Source of the DNA: Sphingomonas sp. JUb134
Lineage (GTDB): Bacteria; Pseudomonadota; Alphaproteobacteria; Sphingomonadales; Sphingomonadaceae
NCBI RefSeq assembly: GCF_004341505.2
Contig: NZ_SLYP02000001.1
Span: 817,001-881,000, forward strand
Reading direction: 5' to 3'
DNA length: 64,000 nt
Below, one piece after another: positions 44,312 to 53,323 of the stretch. Each line of letters opens with the position of its first letter. Position 1 is the stretch's first letter. The notes under the pieces were generated by a model that saw only the letters and a list, made by a program, of their open reading frames with translations, ran no database searches and was not told the origin of the DNA. Made by a program: the position numbers and the translations under genes.

Positions 44312-45583
44312 TCACGGCACTTGCAGAGAGGGGTCCTTCCACCTGGCATCCGACCGTTCAAGGAACGGTCGGTACTCTGTCCCCGTCTTGATGACGGCAT
44401 GGGCAACGCGCGCCATCTTGGCGGTGAGCGCCGTCATCGCCTTGCGGCGACGATCGGCATCGTCCGCGTGCCCGGCAGTGTATCGTCCGAGCTTGTCGCG
44501 GAAACTGTTGTTGCGCTGACGTGCGGCGACCTGGGCAGCCATCCAAAAGGTCCGCCGCAATCGCGCATTACCGTATTTGGACAGCATCGTGCGGCCTCGG
44601 AATGTGCCGGACTGCCGGGTCGCAAGATCAAGACCGCAGAACTTCAGGAACTGGCGGTGATGGCTGAAGCGGCGTAGATCGCCTGCCTCGGCGAGAATGG
44701 TCAACGCATTGATGGGCCCAATGCCGGGGATCATGCGCAAGAGCTGATAATCGCGGTTTTCGGCCAGCATGGCATGCGCCGTTCGCTCGATCTCGTCGCG
44801 CTGTCGGATCAGGTTGCGTGCTTGGGCGATCACCATGCGGAACATAGCGATCGAGACGGAATCCTCGTCGACAGGTAGCGCCACGGAGGCGCAGGCGGTC
44901 TCGTAGATATCGTTGATCAGCCGGGCTTTGGACACCTTGCGGCCGACCAAGTCCCATGCTTCGCGGGAGAAAGTCTCCTGGCCGAGCACAGTCATGCTGG
45001 CTGGGGTCGGGAATCGTTCGAGCAGAGCAAGGAACCAGTCGGATCGGCTGTTGCCAGCGAAGCGTTCAATCTCCGGGAAATAGAGCGGCAGGTAGTGGGT
45101 CAGGATGCGATGCCATGTCTGCGTCTTAGCCTTGGAGATCGCCTCGTGCGTTTTCGACATCTCCTGCAGGTCGTTGATCCCGGCGGCGAGCGGATCGACG
45201 TATCGCTGGGTGGCGCCAATCCGCAGCATGTGCAGGATCACTTGCGCATCCTTGGAATCGTTCTTGTCCCAGCCATTGTGCAGAGCCTCGCGCGTTCGAG
45301 CCAAGGCAACGGACGAGATCAAGCGCAACTCGAAGCCGGCGGACAGCAGGCGATGCGCCAGCGTGCGATGGTAGTTACCAGTAGCCTCGAAGCCGACGAT
45401 GATCGGACGCCCGATGTCGCTAAGATCCGTGGCCAAGCGATCATAATCTGCCTTTGTCGCCATCACCGTCATGCGACGTCGGCGTCCGCCTTCTGGACGT
45501 TCGATCAGGACCTCCTGGCGGTGTTTGGACATATCGATGGCTACCAGCACGGCGTCGGTGGGATTAGAGCTACGCTTGGTCAT
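44312..45583 (-). CDS. IS110-family transposase (IS110c, copy 1)
   Basis: 423 residues from ATG 45583. DEDD domain residues in [30 protein letters not shown] and [14 protein letters not shown]; transposase-20 domain in [24 protein letters not shown] through [19 protein letters not shown]. It appears complete. Roughly 50-60 residues differ from copy 2, so the two are separate lineages of one IS type. Confidence 0.93.
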   Translation of the reverse strand: MTKRSSNPTDAVLVAIDMSKHRQEVLIERPEGGRRRRMTVMATKADYDRLATDLSDIGRPIIVGFEATGNYHRTLAHRLLSAGFELRLISSVALARTREALHNGWDKNDSKDAQVILHMLRIGATQRYVDPLAAGINDLQEMSKTHEAISKAKTQTWHRILTHYLPLYFPEIERFAGNSRSDWFLALLERFPTPASMTVLGQETFSREAWDLVGRKVSKARLINDIYETACASVALPVDEDSVSIAMFRMVIAQARNLIRQRDEIERTAHAMLAENRDYQLLRMIPGIGPINALTILAEAGDLRRFSHHRQFLKFCGLDLATRQSGTFRGRTMLSKYGNARLRRTFWMAAQVAARQRNNSFRDKLGRYTAGHADDADRRRKAMTALTAKMARVAHAVIKTGTEYRPFLERSDARWKDPSLQVP

Positions 45584-45736
45584 GGTCGGTCTGTCTCCAA
45601 AGGGTTGAGTCGACAACTTCACTTTAGAGACCTGCGGGCCGATCATGACCGCCTTGATGAAGCCTGCGGGCGCTACGCGCCCTTGCCTTCATCAAGGCGG
45701 TGCGCCCCTTCGAGGGGCCGCTTCCCAATGTGCTAT
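45584..45736 (-). ncRNA. Candidate bridge RNA region of IS110c, copy 1
   Basis: Between the element end and the transposase start. On the minus strand a long hairpin pairs CCGCCTTGATGAAG with CTTCATCAAGGCGG and, inside it, GGGCGC with GCGCCC; a smaller GCCCC/GGGGC hairpin precedes it. In copy 2 the same positions read GCCCTGATGAAG/CTTCATCAGGGC and GGCCGC/GCGGCC, so base pairs change together. IS110 elements are known to encode a guide RNA from this end. Confidence 0.55.
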
Positions 45737-46109
45737 GGCAGCGAGTTCATCGCCACCGCCGTCCAGACCTGGCTCAGGCAGATCGGCGTGAAGACGCTCT
45801 ACATCGCCCCGGGCTCGCCCTGGGAGAACGGCTACAACGAGAGCTTCAACGGCTCACTGCGGGACGAGCTGCTGAACGGCGAGATCTTCTACAGCCTCGC
45901 TGAAGCCAAGGTGCTGATCGAGGCGTGGCGGCGTCACTACAACACTGTCCGACCGCACAGCAGCCTCGGCTATCGACCACCCGCCCCGGAAGCGGCGACA
46001 CCGCCATTGCCGGTCTCCGGTTCCGCTTCGCTCCACCTTCGACCGGCAATGGCGGCGGAGACGACAATGCACTAACTACCAACCCGGACCACCCGGTGGG
46101 GGCTGCTCA
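45737..46109 (+). pseudogene. IS3a orfB, C-terminal fragment and IS3a end
   Basis: [22 protein letters not shown] to [24 protein letters not shown] and on to the stop at 46075; the Glu in NESFNG is the third DDE residue. The IS3a terminal repeat (TGGGGGCTGCTCA) ends at 46109 and is followed by GCCT, the target duplicate. Confidence 0.85.
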
Positions 46110-46312
46110 GCCTGTCAATCCTTGACCGGCGGCGCATCATCAGGTGCCACGCGGCAGGCTTCAGTGGGCGCATAATCGCCATTCGGACTGCACCAACCAG
46201 TGCTAGTGCTTCCGGAACAGCCGTTTGAGACTGGCATAAAGGATAAAGGTGGATCGCCCGATCTTCGCTGTGAAGGGCGGTGACAAACCAGGCCACAGGA
46301 CCGCCGGCGCAG
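46110..46312. other. Short remnant between IS3a and IS21
   Basis: Starts with the GCCT duplicate and CCTGTCAATCCTTGA, which supplies the last codons (PVNP, stop at 46123-46125) of the DUF3644-like gene at 51045-51524 if the inversion is reversed. The rest has only short ORFs on the minus strand that may be the tail of a gene cut by IS21; none is recognised. Confidence 0.5.
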
Positions 46313-46376
46313 TGCCGTCGGGGGCGGAGTAAAATCCGGCCAGTTGGTAAGCTGCTCCCTTTGCGGAGCGGCGGGG

Positions 46377-47864
46377 ATGTTTGTCGTGGAGAGCTACGCA
46401 GCGGTCAGACGGTTTGTATTTGTCGAGGGGCATAGTCGCCGGGAAGCGGCGGAGGTGTTCGGGCTGAACCGGGATACGGTACGCAAGATGTGCCTGTATT
46501 CGGCGCCTCCTGGATACCGCCGGACGAAACCTCCGACCAAGCCGAAGCTCGGGACGCTGCTACCGGTTATCGACGCAATCCTGGCAGCCGACCGCGAGGC
46601 GCCGGGCAAGCAGCAGCACACGGCCAAGCGGATCTTTGAGCGGCTGCGCGACGAGCATGGCTATACGGGCGGCTACACGATGGTGAAGGACCATGTGCGG
46701 CTGTGCAGGGCCCGCGGGCGCGAGACCTTCGTGCCGCTGGCGCACCCGCCGGGGCATGCACAGGTCGACTTTGGCGAGGCGGTCGCGGTCGTCGGCGGGG
46801 AGCGGATGAAGATCCACTATTTCTGCATGTCGCTGCCGCAGTCGGATGCCTGCTTCTTCAAGGCGTATCCGCGCGAGACGACCGAGGCGTTTCTTGACGG
46901 GCACGTGTCGGCATTCGCGTTCTTCGGGGGCGTGCCGCTGTCCATCCTCTACGACAACACAACCATCGCCGTGGCAAAGATCTGCGGCGATGGAACGCGC
47001 GAGCGCACACGCGCCTTCACCGAGTTGGTCAGCCACTACCTGTTTCAGGACCGTTTTGCGCGTCCAGCGCGAGGCAACGACAAAGGCAAGGTCGAGGGGC
47101 TGGTGAAGTTTGCGCGCAACAACTTCATGGTGCCCGTGCCGGTCGCTGCCAATTTCGATGTCCTGAACGCCAGGTTCGAGGAGTCCTGCCGTACGCGCCA
47201 GGGCGAGCATGCCGGTCAGCACGCGCAGACCATTGCCGAGCGGCTGGCGGCAGACGTATCGGCATTGCGCACGCTGCCGTCCGTACCACTGGAGCCATGC
47301 GAGAAACGCGCGGCGCGCGTGTCGTCGACCGCGATGGTGCGCTACCGGACCAACGACTATTCGGTGCCGACCGCGTACGGCTACCGCGACGTGATGGTGA
47401 AGGGGTTCGTCGACGAGGTCGTCATCATATGCGCGGGCGAAGAGATTGCCCGGCACGCGCGTTGCTACGACGAAGGCGTATTCGTCTCCAACCCACTGCA
47501 CTATCTCGCGCTCATCGAGACCAAGCCCGGTGCGCTCGACCAGGCGGCAGCCCTTCAGGACTGGAACCTGCCGGACATCTTCCAGCATCTGCGCCACCTG
47601 CTCGAGGCCCGGATGGGCAACAAGGGTAAACGCGAGTTCATCCAGGTGCTGCGGCTGCTCGAGGCGATGCCGCTTCCCATCGTCACGGATGCCGTGACCG
47701 AGGCAGTCCAGTTGGGCGCACCTGGTTTTGACGCGGTAAAACTCATCGCGCTGGCGCGTATCGAGCGCCGTCCGCCGCGCCTGGATTTAGCGGCGTATCC
47801 GCACGTGCCCAAGATGGACGTCAAAACGACGTGCGCGGCCGACTATGCGGTGCTGGCAGCATGA
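46377..47864 (+). CDS. istA: IS21 transposase IstA
   Basis: 495 residues from ATG 46377. An N-terminal helix-turn-helix (VFVEGHSRREAAEVFGLNRDTVRKM) is followed by an rve DDE core (PGHAQVDFGEAVAVVGGERMKIHYFCM, PLSILYDNTTIAV, GNDKGKVEGLVKFARNNFMVP) and a C-terminal Mu-type domain. The stop overlaps the istB start (ATGA). It looks intact. Confidence 0.95.
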   Translation: MFVVESYAAVRRFVFVEGHSRREAAEVFGLNRDTVRKMCLYSAPPGYRRTKPPTKPKLGTLLPVIDAILAADREAPGKQQHTAKRIFERLRDEHGYTGGYTMVKDHVRLCRARGRETFVPLAHPPGHAQVDFGEAVAVVGGERMKIHYFCMSLPQSDACFFKAYPRETTEAFLDGHVSAFAFFGGVPLSILYDNTTIAVAKICGDGTRERTRAFTELVSHYLFQDRFARPARGNDKGKVEGLVKFARNNFMVPVPVAANFDVLNARFEESCRTRQGEHAGQHAQTIAERLAADVSALRTLPSVPLEPCEKRAARVSSTAMVRYRTNDYSVPTAYGYRDVMVKGFVDEVVIICAGEEIARHARCYDEGVFVSNPLHYLALIETKPGALDQAAALQDWNLPDIFQHLRHLLEARMGNKGKREFIQVLRLLEAMPLPIVTDAVTEAVQLGAPGFDAVKLIALARIERRPPRLDLAAYPHVPKMDVKTTCAADYAVLAA

Positions 47865-48712
47865 CGGACAAGGACGCCATGCCGGTGGGCACGACCGCAG
47901 GTACGCCACAGGTGCTGCTCGCCCATCATCTCAAACAACTCAAACTGCCAACCGTTCTGCGCGAGTACGAAAAGGTCGCGCGCGAATGCGCGCAAGGCGG
48001 GGTCGACCACACGCGCTACCTGTTGCGGCTTATCGAGTTGGAGCTCATCGACCGCGAGCGCCGGACCATCGAGCGACGGATCCGCGCAGCCCGTTTCCCG
48101 GCTGTGAAGAGCTTCGACACCTTCGAGTTCACCGCCATCCCCAGCCTGAACAAGATGATGGTGGTCGAGCTCGCACGGTGCGAATATATCCTGCGCCGCG
48201 AGAACGTCATTGCGCTCGGCAACAGCGGGACAGGCAAGACGCATGTAGCCCTCGCGCTCGGCCTGGCGGCTTGCCAGAAGGGCTTCACAGTCGCCTTCAC
48301 TACCGCGGCCTCGCTGGTGAACCAGTTGATGGAGGCGCGAGACGAGCGACGGCTGCTCAAGCTCCAACGCGAGATGGCGGCCGTGAAGCTGCTCGTCGTC
48401 GATGAACTCGGCTACGTCCCGTTGTCCCCGACCGGCGCCGAACTGCTCTTCGAGGTGCTGTCGCAGCGCTACGAGCGCGGCTCGACCATCATCACCTCCA
48501 ACCTGCCGTTCGAGGACTGGACGCAGGTGCTCGCCTCCGAGCGGCTGACCGGCGCACTGCTCGACCGGCTCACCCACCATGCCACCATCCTGACCATGAA
48601 CGGCGACAGCTATCGCCTCAAGCAGTCCACCGGACGCAAACGTCGCGGGGCGGAGCAAAACCAGGCCAGTGCCCTGTCCGACCCGGACACCGGTGAGATA
48701 TTATCTTCCTGA
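47861..48712 (+). CDS. istB: IS21 helper ATPase IstB
   Basis: 283 residues. AAA+ ATPase with Walker A in IALGNSGTGKTHVALAL and Walker B in KLLVVDELGYVP; sensor segment STIITSNLPFEDW. It works with IstA to choose target DNA. The C-terminal tail (GAEQNQASALSDPDTG) is encoded by a copy of the terminal-repeat motif, so the IS end sequence and the gene overlap. Confidence 0.95.
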   Translation: MTDKDAMPVGTTAGTPQVLLAHHLKQLKLPTVLREYEKVARECAQGGVDHTRYLLRLIELELIDRERRTIERRIRAARFPAVKSFDTFEFTAIPSLNKMMVVELARCEYILRRENVIALGNSGTGKTHVALALGLAACQKGFTVAFTTAASLVNQLMEARDERRLLKLQREMAAVKLLVVDELGYVPLSPTGAELLFEVLSQRYERGSTIITSNLPFEDWTQVLASERLTGALLDRLTHHATILTMNGDSYRLKQSTGRKRRGAEQNQASALSDPDTGEILSS

Positions 48713-48733
48713 CCATCAGGCCGAGGACGGCAA

Positions 48734-48773
48734 CGATATGAAAAGGGCCCCGATCGGGGCCCTTTTCATATCG
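48734..48773. terminator. 40-base perfect palindrome after istB
   Basis: CGATATGAAAAGGGCCCCGA is followed directly by its exact reverse complement. It would form a 20-bp arm with no loop and has A/T runs in the right place for a terminator on either strand. Confidence 0.65.
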
Positions 48774-48837
48774 TCAGCGCGCGCCTCAAGTGGCCTGCTT
48801 TTACTCCGCCCCGCTGGCCTGGTTTTGCTCCGCCGTT

Positions 48838-49612
48838 GACAGGCCGAATGTCGCATTGAGCGAGGCGGCGCCCGCCCAGTTCGTGACATGGGCGTCGAGC
48901 GTCGGCGGGCCAAGGTCGGGCCGGAAGTCGTAATGAACCGTTACGGGCTCGCCCGTGCCGAGCGGATCGACGTAGAAGGGATTGGTCGAGGTGACGACGA
49001 CCCCGCCATAGTTGCTCGGAAAATAGCGGGCGGAGGACCGCCGGTCGGCAAAGAAGCCCTGCGCCCTGAATTTGAAGGTGGAGCCGAGATCCTGCTCGAG
49101 CGCGGCATAGGCCGAGTGGCGCTTCAGCGCCGGCAGCAGGTCGGTGTCGTGCCGTCCATCGGACAGGTTGGCGACGCCGGGAATGAGATCGCCTGCCGTC
49201 AGGCCCGTGCCGTTCTGGCCGTGAGGGACGCCGAACACCTGCCCGTTGGCGGCGATGAGCGTCGCCGGGTTGGCATAATCCTGCCGATAGTCGGGCCCGC
49301 CGAATGCGCGCAGGTCCTCGGTCGCATAAGCGCGGTCGGCCGAGCCAAGCCGGCCCCGGCGATAATATTCGTAGGCAGCGATGAGCCGGCCGCCGGTCCA
49401 GTGGAAGCCGGCGAGCTGGCTCGCCTGGACCTCGTCGAGCCCGTCGGCGAAGCCATAGCGCAACCGCGTCTCCGCGCCGTCGAGGTCGCGGCGCAGGCGG
49501 ACGTTGACCACGCCCGCGACCGCGTCGGACCCGTAGATCGCCGAAGCGCCGTCGGCGAGCACTTCGATCCGCTCGATCACGCTCGAAGGAATCAGCGTCA
49601 GGTCGACGAAGC
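48838..49612 (-). pseudogene. TonB-dependent transducer, plug and barrel fragment
   Basis: 258 residues, minus strand. SFVDLTLIPSSVIERIEVLADGASAIYGSDAVAGVVNV is the plug, continuing the N-terminal fragment at 42649-43306, then barrel strands up to LNATFGLST, where the IS21 end begins and gives a stop. The C-terminal barrel beyond that is not found in the window. The receptor is thus broken twice, by inversion and by IS21. Confidence 0.88.
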
Positions 49613-50466
49613 TGATGTCGACCTCGCCCGACTGGTAGCGACGCGGAGTGAGACCGAGATAGGCGCCGACATCCTGCGAGCGTCGGAACCGGTGAGGATC
49701 CTCGATGGTGGTCATGAAGCTGACGGCCGTCAGCGGTCCGACGCCGGGCATCGTCATCATCAAGCGGCAGGCGCCGCTTTGCCGGGCAACCCGGCCGAGC
49801 TGCTTGGCAATGGCAAGCTGTTGCTCCCGCAATGTGCTCAGCATCGCCAGTAGGCTCTCGAACAGTGCGGCGACCACCGGATCGTCCGGCAGCGTTGCCC
49901 GGACCTGACGTTCGAAGGTGCCACCCTTTCCGGGTCCGACCAGAATGCCGAAAGTCTTCGCCAGGCCGCGTATCTTGTTGATGAGCGCGGTGCTCATGCC
50001 GACCAGCTGGTCTCGCGTGATCAGGAGCGCACGCAACCGGTGCGTATCCATCGAGCGAACAGCGACCGGCCGGTACCAGCCCGAGCGGACCAGCCGTGCC
50101 AACCCAAACGCGTCGTTGCGGTCCGTCTTGTTCATCTGCAGCTTCAGCGCTGCCGCAGCATGCCTGGCATGAAGACACACCACCGGCAGCTCTCGCTCGG
50201 TCAATGCGTGCCACAACCACACGGTCATCGGGCCCGTCTCGATACCGATCCTCACGGCTCCTGCGGCCCTCCGCGCCAGCACGGCCGCAATAGCGTCCGG
50301 GTCCGTTCGCGACTTACCGTCCCATATGCGATCGCCCGTTTCGTCCACGACGCAGATCGCGGTCTCCTTCATCGACACATCTAGGCCAACATAGCAGGTC
50401 ATCTTCCGTCCTCCTCTTCAGGGGACGACAGGCTATCCCAACGAGCACCGCTCCTGATTACGCCAT
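49613..50466 (-). pseudogene. IS110b copy 1, N-terminal part and 5' end
   Basis: Transposase residues 1-265 (MTCYVGLDVSMKETAICVVD to TPRRYQSGEVDI) from ATG 50402, then the frame enters the receptor fragment. It is identical to the intact copy at 54094-55122 over this length. The 5' end (50403-50466) ends at CGCCAT next to IS3a orfB. Confidence 0.88.
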
Positions 50467-50715
50467 GTGGTTCACCGACCAACCCGCCGCATGCAGCAGC
50501 GCCGTCACCCGGCGATAGCCGTAGCGCCCGTACTGCCTGGCAAGGGCGATGATATCCTCGGTGAGAGCCAGCTCGTCATCTGCCCCGAACGGCACCTTGC
50601 GCTGCGTCGACCGGTGCTGGCCGAGCACGCGGCACACCCGGCGCTCGGATACATCCAGCACCTCCCGGACCTGGTCGATGCAGCGCCGACGCCGTGCGGG
50701 GCTCAGAAGTTTCCC
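50467..50715 (-). pseudogene. IS3a orfB, N-terminal fragment
   Basis: SPARRRRCIDQVREVLDVSERRVCRVLGQHRST to the helix-turn-helix YGRYGYRRVTALLHAAGWSVNH, where IS110b begins. It follows orfA in the -1 frame, as usual for frameshifted IS3 transposases. Confidence 0.8.
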
Positions 50716-50981
50716 TTGGCTGCCTCCTGCAGGATGAGCTTGTCCAGCGTCAGGTCCGAGATTGCCCGGCGCAGCCGCAGGTTCTCCTTTTCCAGATCCT
50801 TCATCCGCCGAGCCTGATCGGTCTTCAGGCCACCATATTCCTTGCGCCAGCGGTAGTAGGTCTGCTCGCTGACCGCGATCCGCCGGCACGCCTCGGCGGT
50901 CGTGCCGCCCTGGCCCAGCATGATCTCAACCTCGCGCAGCTTCCCGATGATCTCCTCGGGCTTGTGCTTCTTCGCAGGCAT
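50703..50981 (-). CDS. IS3-family OrfA (IS3a)
   Basis: 92 residues, MPAKKHKPEEIIGKLREVEIMLGQG. Helix-turn-helix EACRRIAVSEQTYYRWRKEYGG and leucine-zipper segment ARRMKDLEKENLRLRRAISDLTLDKLILQEA are complete. It differs from the IS3b copy at only a few positions (for example NLRL against NARL). Confidence 0.92.
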   Translation of the reverse strand: MPAKKHKPEEIIGKLREVEIMLGQGGTTAEACRRIAVSEQTYYRWRKEYGGLKTDQARRMKDLEKENLRLRRAISDLTLDKLILQEAAKGNF

Positions 50982-51044
50982 TCGTCGTCCCTTCCTTGGT
51001 CCAGACTGTCATAGTCGATGGACCACTCAGAAGGGGGCAGCTCA

Positions 51045-51524
51045 AGGCCGAGCCCAGCCTTCAGCGAGCTTCTCGATCACTTTCTCGAACCAGCCTTCAT
51101 ACCAGTACCAGGTGTTGGCGATGGCGACGCCATAGCCCTTCGCCGGGGCTCGCGCCTCCAGCTGCTGTGCGAGCTTGGTGTGATCGTACATATTGAAGTG
51201 CGGATAGCCCGCTTCTCGCACCTTGGCGACGATCTGCGAGGGCAGGTACTTCTGCCGCTCGACCTCCTTGAGCAGGACGCGCTCGACCGCCTGCGCCTCG
51301 GGCGATCCGGGCCGGACGAAGTCGATCGCGAGGTCGGCATTTGTGGCCCGGCCTGTAACCTTGGGAACGAAGGCGACGCGATAGCGAAAGCGCGGATCCT
51401 TTTGCTCGTCCTCAGTTAGCGCGTTGTGGAAGTTGTCCATTGCGGTCGCAATGTGCGCTGGTAGGCTCTCGCCGGCGAGGAGCGCACGCTGCCTCCCGTC
51501 GAACGTCACGAACTGCAACGCGAT
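51045..51524 (-). pseudogene. DUF3644-like gene fragment between the two IS3 copies
   Basis: About 160 residues (LQFVTFDGRQRALLAGESLPAHIATAMDN to WFEKVIEKLAEGWA). The C-terminal half (GYPHFNMYDHTKLAQQLEAR, NTWYWYEGWFEKVIEKL) resembles the DUF3644 group, which often occurs near mobile DNA and defence genes. The N-terminus is cut by IS3b and the C-terminus by IS3a; the last codons and stop are at 46111-46125. DUF3644 is a medium-confidence call. Confidence 0.6.
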
Positions 51525-51558
51525 TGAGCAGCCCCCATCGGGTGGTCCGGATTGTTAG

Positions 51559-51897
51559 TTAGTGCATTGTCGTCTCCGCCGCCATTGCCGGTCGGAGGTG
51601 GAGCGAAGCGGAGCCGGAGACCGGCAATGGCGGTGTCGCCGCTTCCGGAGCCGGTGGTCGGTAGCCGAGGCTGCTGTGCGGCCGGACGGTGTTGTAGTGG
51701 CGCCGCCAAGCCTCGATCAGGACCTTGGCCTCGGCGAGGCTGTAGAAGATTTCGCCATTTAGGAGCTCGTCTCGCAGGGAGCCGTTGAAGCTCTCGTTGT
51801 AGCCGTTCTCCCATGGTGAGCCCGGTGCGATGTAGAGCGTCTTCACGCCGATCTGCCCGAGCCAGGCCTGGACGGCGGTAGCGATGAACTCGCTGCC
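51559..51897 (-). pseudogene. IS3b orfB, C-terminal fragment
   Basis: [40 protein letters not shown], ending in TTMH. Same piece as 45737-46075 with a few substitutions (VQAWLGQ against VQTWLRQ). Confidence 0.88.
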
Positions 51898-52051
51898 ATA
51901 GCACATTGGGAAGCGCTGGTTTGGGAGCCGCTATGGCCCTGATGAAGACAAGGCCGCGTAGCGGCCGCAGGCTTCATCAGGGCAAGCCATGACCGGTCAG
52001 CAGGTATCTAAAGTGAGGTTGTCGAGACAACACTTTGGAGGCTGACCGACC
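51898..52051 (+). ncRNA. Candidate bridge RNA region of IS110c, copy 2
   Basis: GCCCTGATGAAG pairs with CTTCATCAGGGC and encloses GGCCGC/GCGGCC with a GTA loop; a second stem near the transposase pairs GTTGT with ACAAC. Compared with copy 1 the pairing is kept while bases change. Confidence 0.55.
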
Positions 52052-53323
52052 ATGACCAAGCTCACCTCTACGCCTGCCGGCGCCGTGCTGGTAGCTATCG
52101 ATATGTCCAAGAGCCGGCAGGAGGTTCTCATCGAGCGACCGGAAGGCGGCCGGCGCCGGCGGATGACCGTCATGGCAACCAGGCAGGACTATGACGGCTT
52201 TGCCGAAAAACTCGCTGCCATCGGGCGCCCTATCATTGTCGGGTTCGAGGCGACGGGTAATTACCATCGCACGCTGGCACATCGGCTGCTGACGGCAGGG
52301 TTCGAGCTGCGCCTCATCTCGTCGGTCGCGCTCGCCAGAACGCGCGAGGCGCTGCACAATGGCTGGGACAAGAACGACCCCAAGGACGCGCAGGTCATCC
52401 TGCACATGCTGCGGATCGGTGCGACGCAGCGCTACGTCGATCCTCTCGCCGCGGGCATCAATGACCTGCAGGAACTCTCGAAGACCCACGAAACGATCTC
52501 TAGGATGAAGACGCAGACCTGGCACCGCATCCTGACCCACTACCTGCCGCTGTACTTCCCCGAGATCGCCCGCTTCGCAGGCAACAGCCGGTCCGACTGG
52601 TTTCTCGCGCTCATCGAGCGGTTCCCCACTCCTGCCAGCATCACCGCGCTCGACGCTGGGGCATTCTCGGCAGCTGCCTGGCCTCTCATCGGCCGCAAGG
52701 TTTCCAAGGCCCGTCTTGTCAATGACATATACGAAACGGCCTGCGCTTCGGTGGCTCTGCCGGTCCCGGAGGATTCGGCAGCAATTACCATGTTCCGCAT
52801 GGTCATCGCGCAGGGACGCAGCCTCATCCACCAGCGTGACGAGATAGAGCGGCTTGCCCATGACAGGCTGGCCGAGCATGTTGATTATAAGCTGCTGCGC
52901 AACATTCCGGGCATTGGTCCGATTAACGCGCTGACCATTCTGGCCGAGGCCGGTGATTTGCGTCGCTTCAACCATCATCGACAGTTCCTGAAGTTCTGCG
53001 GCCTCGATCTCGCAACGTGCCAGTCAGGCACGTTTCGTGGCCGCACCAAGCTGTCCAAGTACGGCAACGCGCGTCTGCGCCGCACCTTCTGGATGGCTGC
53101 CCAGGTCGCCGCGCGTCAGCGCGACAACAGTTTCCGTGACAAGCTCGGACGGTACACCGCCGGGCACGCGGACGATGCCGACCGTCGCCGCAAGGCGATG
53201 ACGGCGCTCACCGCCAAGATGGCGCGCGTGGCTCACGCCGTCGTCAAGACGGGGACAGAGTACCGGCCGTTCCTCGAACGGTCGGATGCCAGGTGGAAGG
53301 ACCCCTCTCTGCAAGTGCCGTGA
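52052..53323 (+). CDS. IS110-family transposase (IS110c, copy 2)
   Basis: 423 residues. DEDD motifs [43 protein letters not shown]; transposase-20 motif [40 protein letters not shown]. Complete. It differs from copy 1 mainly in residues 1-60 and 190-290, while the C-terminal 130 residues are almost identical. Confidence 0.94.
   Translation: MTKLTSTPAGAVLVAIDMSKSRQEVLIERPEGGRRRRMTVMATRQDYDGFAEKLAAIGRPIIVGFEATGNYHRTLAHRLLTAGFELRLISSVALARTREALHNGWDKNDPKDAQVILHMLRIGATQRYVDPLAAGINDLQELSKTHETISRMKTQTWHRILTHYLPLYFPEIARFAGNSRSDWFLALIERFPTPASITALDAGAFSAAAWPLIGRKVSKARLVNDIYETACASVALPVPEDSAAITMFRMVIAQGRSLIHQRDEIERLAHDRLAEHVDYKLLRNIPGIGPINALTILAEAGDLRRFNHHRQFLKFCGLDLATCQSGTFRGRTKLSKYGNARLRRTFWMAAQVAARQRDNSFRDKLGRYTAGHADDADRRRKAMTALTAKMARVAHAVVKTGTEYRPFLERSDARWKDPSLQVP

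Larger units (their letters stand above)
44078..45736 (-). mobile_element. IS110-family element IS110c, copy 1
   Basis: 1659 bases inserted in the RSDN-G codons of IS3a orfB, antisense to it: GACAACG flanks one end and GGCAGCGAG the other. It holds a 423-residue transposase, a 150-base structured 5' non-coding end and a 234-base 3' end. Copy 2 (51898-53561) is at the same point and in the same orientation in IS3b. Confidence 0.85.
46313..48837 (+). mobile_element. IS21-family element
   Basis: istA and istB in tandem. GGCGGAGTAAAATCCGGCCAG near the left end (46322-46352) is inverted as GGCGGAGCAAAACCAGGCCAG at the right end (to 48837), with further copies of the motif at 48651-48676 and 48796-48815, as expected for IstA binding sites. 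The right end lies inside the receptor fragment (after GLST). Ends are approximate and no clear target duplication was found. Confidence 0.8.
43307..49612. other. 6.3-kb inverted segment
   Basis: Left breakpoint: receptor then IS110b C-terminal part. Right breakpoint: IS110b N-terminal part then receptor. A CA dinucleotide is shared at the crossover. Flipping the segment restores an intact receptor reading frame, an IS110b transposase identical in length to the copy at 54094-55122, a 4-base AGGC duplication flanking IS3a, and the stop codon of the DUF3644-like gene. These agree on one simple inversion. Confidence 0.85.
50467..51044 (-). mobile_element. IS3a, orfA end of the element
   Basis: Holds orfA and the first part of orfB of an IS3-family (IS407-like) element. 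The terminal repeat TGAGCTGCCCCCTTCTGAG (minus strand) ends at 51044 and is followed by AGGC. The rest of IS3a is at 43759-44077 and 45737-46109, moved by the inversion. Confidence 0.82.
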
